Shown: piece by piece, positions 5,007 to 5,882 of the stretch
Layout: each line of letters starts with the position of its first letter
Position numbering within the stretch: position 1 is the stretch's first letter
From: Syntrophorhabdus sp.
GTDB taxonomy: Bacteria; Desulfobacterota; BSN033; UBA1163
Assembly (NCBI GenBank): GCA_020724025.1
Contig: DYHU01000054.1
Coordinates: 9,272 to 15,153 of the forward strand
Length of the DNA stretch: 5,882 bases
Reading direction: 5' to 3'
Notes under the pieces: model-generated
Database searches by the model: none
Seen by the model: only the letters and a program-made list of their open reading frames with translations
Told to the model about the DNA's origin: nothing
Translations under genes and position numbers: made by a program

Positions 5007-5882
5007 CTATTTCGTGAGCAGTGGTGTGAGGGTATATCCCATTGCAATAAGCGCCTGGGTTCCTAAAATAGTGATGACATTTGCTCCCAATATTGGAATT
5101 AACCTCTGCATATCGTCATAATATTTCAACGCCCCCCTGGCCGCTTTCCATCCGAAGCCAACGGTTGCCAAACCGATGAGCGTCAGCGGAGGCATCAACT
5201 TCGTAAGAACTCCGATGATAATGAAGAGATAAGATGCAATGAGTAAGGCGACAAAGAGAACACTTGCCTTCTTCCTCCCGAGATAGATCACCAGATGCCT
5301 CCTCCCTCCCTTTTGATCCGCCTCGCGGTCAGGGAACTCATTCAAAAAGAGAAGGTTGGATGTAAGGATGCCGGGGGTGATGGAGGCAAATAGGGCTTCC
5401 CAGCTGTATCTTCCCGTCTGGACGAAATAGGAACCGAGGATGATTAAAGGCCCGAAGTTAATACCTGCAAAGAATTCACCTAAAAGCCATTTGGAAATAT
5501 AGACATTGTAAAAATAGGCAGAAAATCCTGCCACGAGAAGAAGGGGAAAGAGAAGCCAGCCCTTCACCAGGACGAAAAAGGCTCCGATCACCATGGCGAG
5601 GAGCAGACAGATCGTTGCACACCAGAAGGCTTGCCTCGGTTGAAGGAGGTTTCCGGTGAGGACGCCGCTTCCTCCGCTGAAGGGGGTTCTCCGGGTGTTT
5701 AAATCAATCCCATCGACATAGTCGTAGTAATCATTGATCACATTGACGGTTATATGGACGAGGATCGAACCGATCATCGCCAGAACAAAATATCCCGGAT
5801 GAAAGAATCCCTCATGGGCCGCAATAGCCGTCCCCAGGGACACGAGGATGATGGTCAGGGGAATAAAATGGAAACGGGGCAG
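5007..5882 (-). CDS. UbiA-superfamily prenyltransferase, MenA-like (5' end outside window)
   Basis: An integral-membrane enzyme that transfers an isoprenoid chain to an aromatic or similar acceptor; the likeliest role is the menaquinone step on 1,4-dihydroxy-2-naphthoate. 291 residues are visible. The first Asp-rich motif NDYYDYVD is at visible residues 50-57 and the second, DREAD, at 185-189; in this family they bind Mg2+ and the prenyl diphosphate. The stretch with YFYNVYISK and then LGEFF, FGP and LGSYF resembles MenA. Long hydrophobic segments throughout indicate roughly eight or nine membrane helices. The first in-frame start is a GTG at 5843, but the frame stays open to 5882 and the upstream codons read LPRFHFIPLTIILV, which looks like the normal first helix, so the true start is outside the window. 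It lies 79 bp upstream of hdrC on the same strand. Substrate is not proved: other UbiA members (4-hydroxybenzoate, heme O, digeranylgeranylglyceryl types) cannot be fully excluded. Confidence 0.9.
   Translation of the reverse strand: MPRFHFIPLTIILVSLGTAIAAHEGFFHPGYFVLAMIGSILVHITVNVINDYYDYVDGIDLNTRRTPFSGGSGVLTGNLLQPRQAFWCATICLLLAMVIGAFFVLVKGWLLFPLLLVAGFSAYFYNVYISKWLLGEFFAGINFGPLIILGSYFVQTGRYSWEALFASITPGILTSNLLFLNEFPDREADQKGGRRHLVIYLGRKKASVLFVALLIASYLFIIIGVLTKLMPPLTLIGLATVGFGWKAARGALKYYDDMQRLIPILGANVITILGTQALIAMGYTLTPLLTK

Noticed and set aside
1..5882. CRISPR array, tRNA/rRNA genes, transposase or riboswitch
   Set aside because: No spaced direct-repeat array, no RNA gene signature, no transposase frame and no recognisable riboswitch core were seen on either strand.

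Overview
The window comes from an anaerobic bacterium. Five protein genes are recognisable, all on the minus strand, so transcription runs from right to left. The gene content is soluble heterodisulfide-reductase (Hdr) subunits with no methanogenesis genes, next to a membrane prenyltransferase of the MenA/UbiA type. Intergenic sequence is rich in short oligomer repeats. This fits an uncultured Desulfobacterota-like (former Deltaproteobacteria) sulfate reducer or syntroph, but that placement is inferred from gene content and texture, with no marker gene to confirm it.

Layout, in the order of transcription: (1) 5882-5007, a UbiA-superfamily prenyltransferase whose N-terminus lies beyond the right edge; (2) a 79-bp gap with a possible -10 box; (3) 4927-4514, HdrC-like, two 4Fe-4S clusters; (4) a 172-bp gap filled with heptamer repeats, inverted repeats and a GC-rich palindrome; (5) 4341-3472, HdrB-like, two complete CCG cluster motifs; (6) after one base, 3470-2160, a short HdrA-like flavoprotein (436 aa) without the N-terminal and C-terminal domains; (7) a 131-bp gap holding a large octamer-built palindrome; (8) 2028-76, a full-length HdrA (650 aa); (9) 75 bp with a GC-rich hairpin. 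No interval longer than 300 bases lacks a gene.

The four Hdr genes together encode a complete HdrABC-type module with two unequal, adjacent HdrA paralogs. By family knowledge HdrA carries the bifurcating FAD, HdrC relays electrons and HdrB holds the disulfide-reducing noncubane clusters. No MvhD, hydrogenase, Flox or formate dehydrogenase subunit is present, so the electron donor is unknown, and partners may lie left of position 1 or elsewhere. The most notable points are the HdrA pair itself, loss of the DCxxC motif in the long copy exactly where a 12-nt direct repeat sits, a highly conserved central block shared by the two HdrAs, and the two structured intergenic repeats that split the otherwise compact operon.
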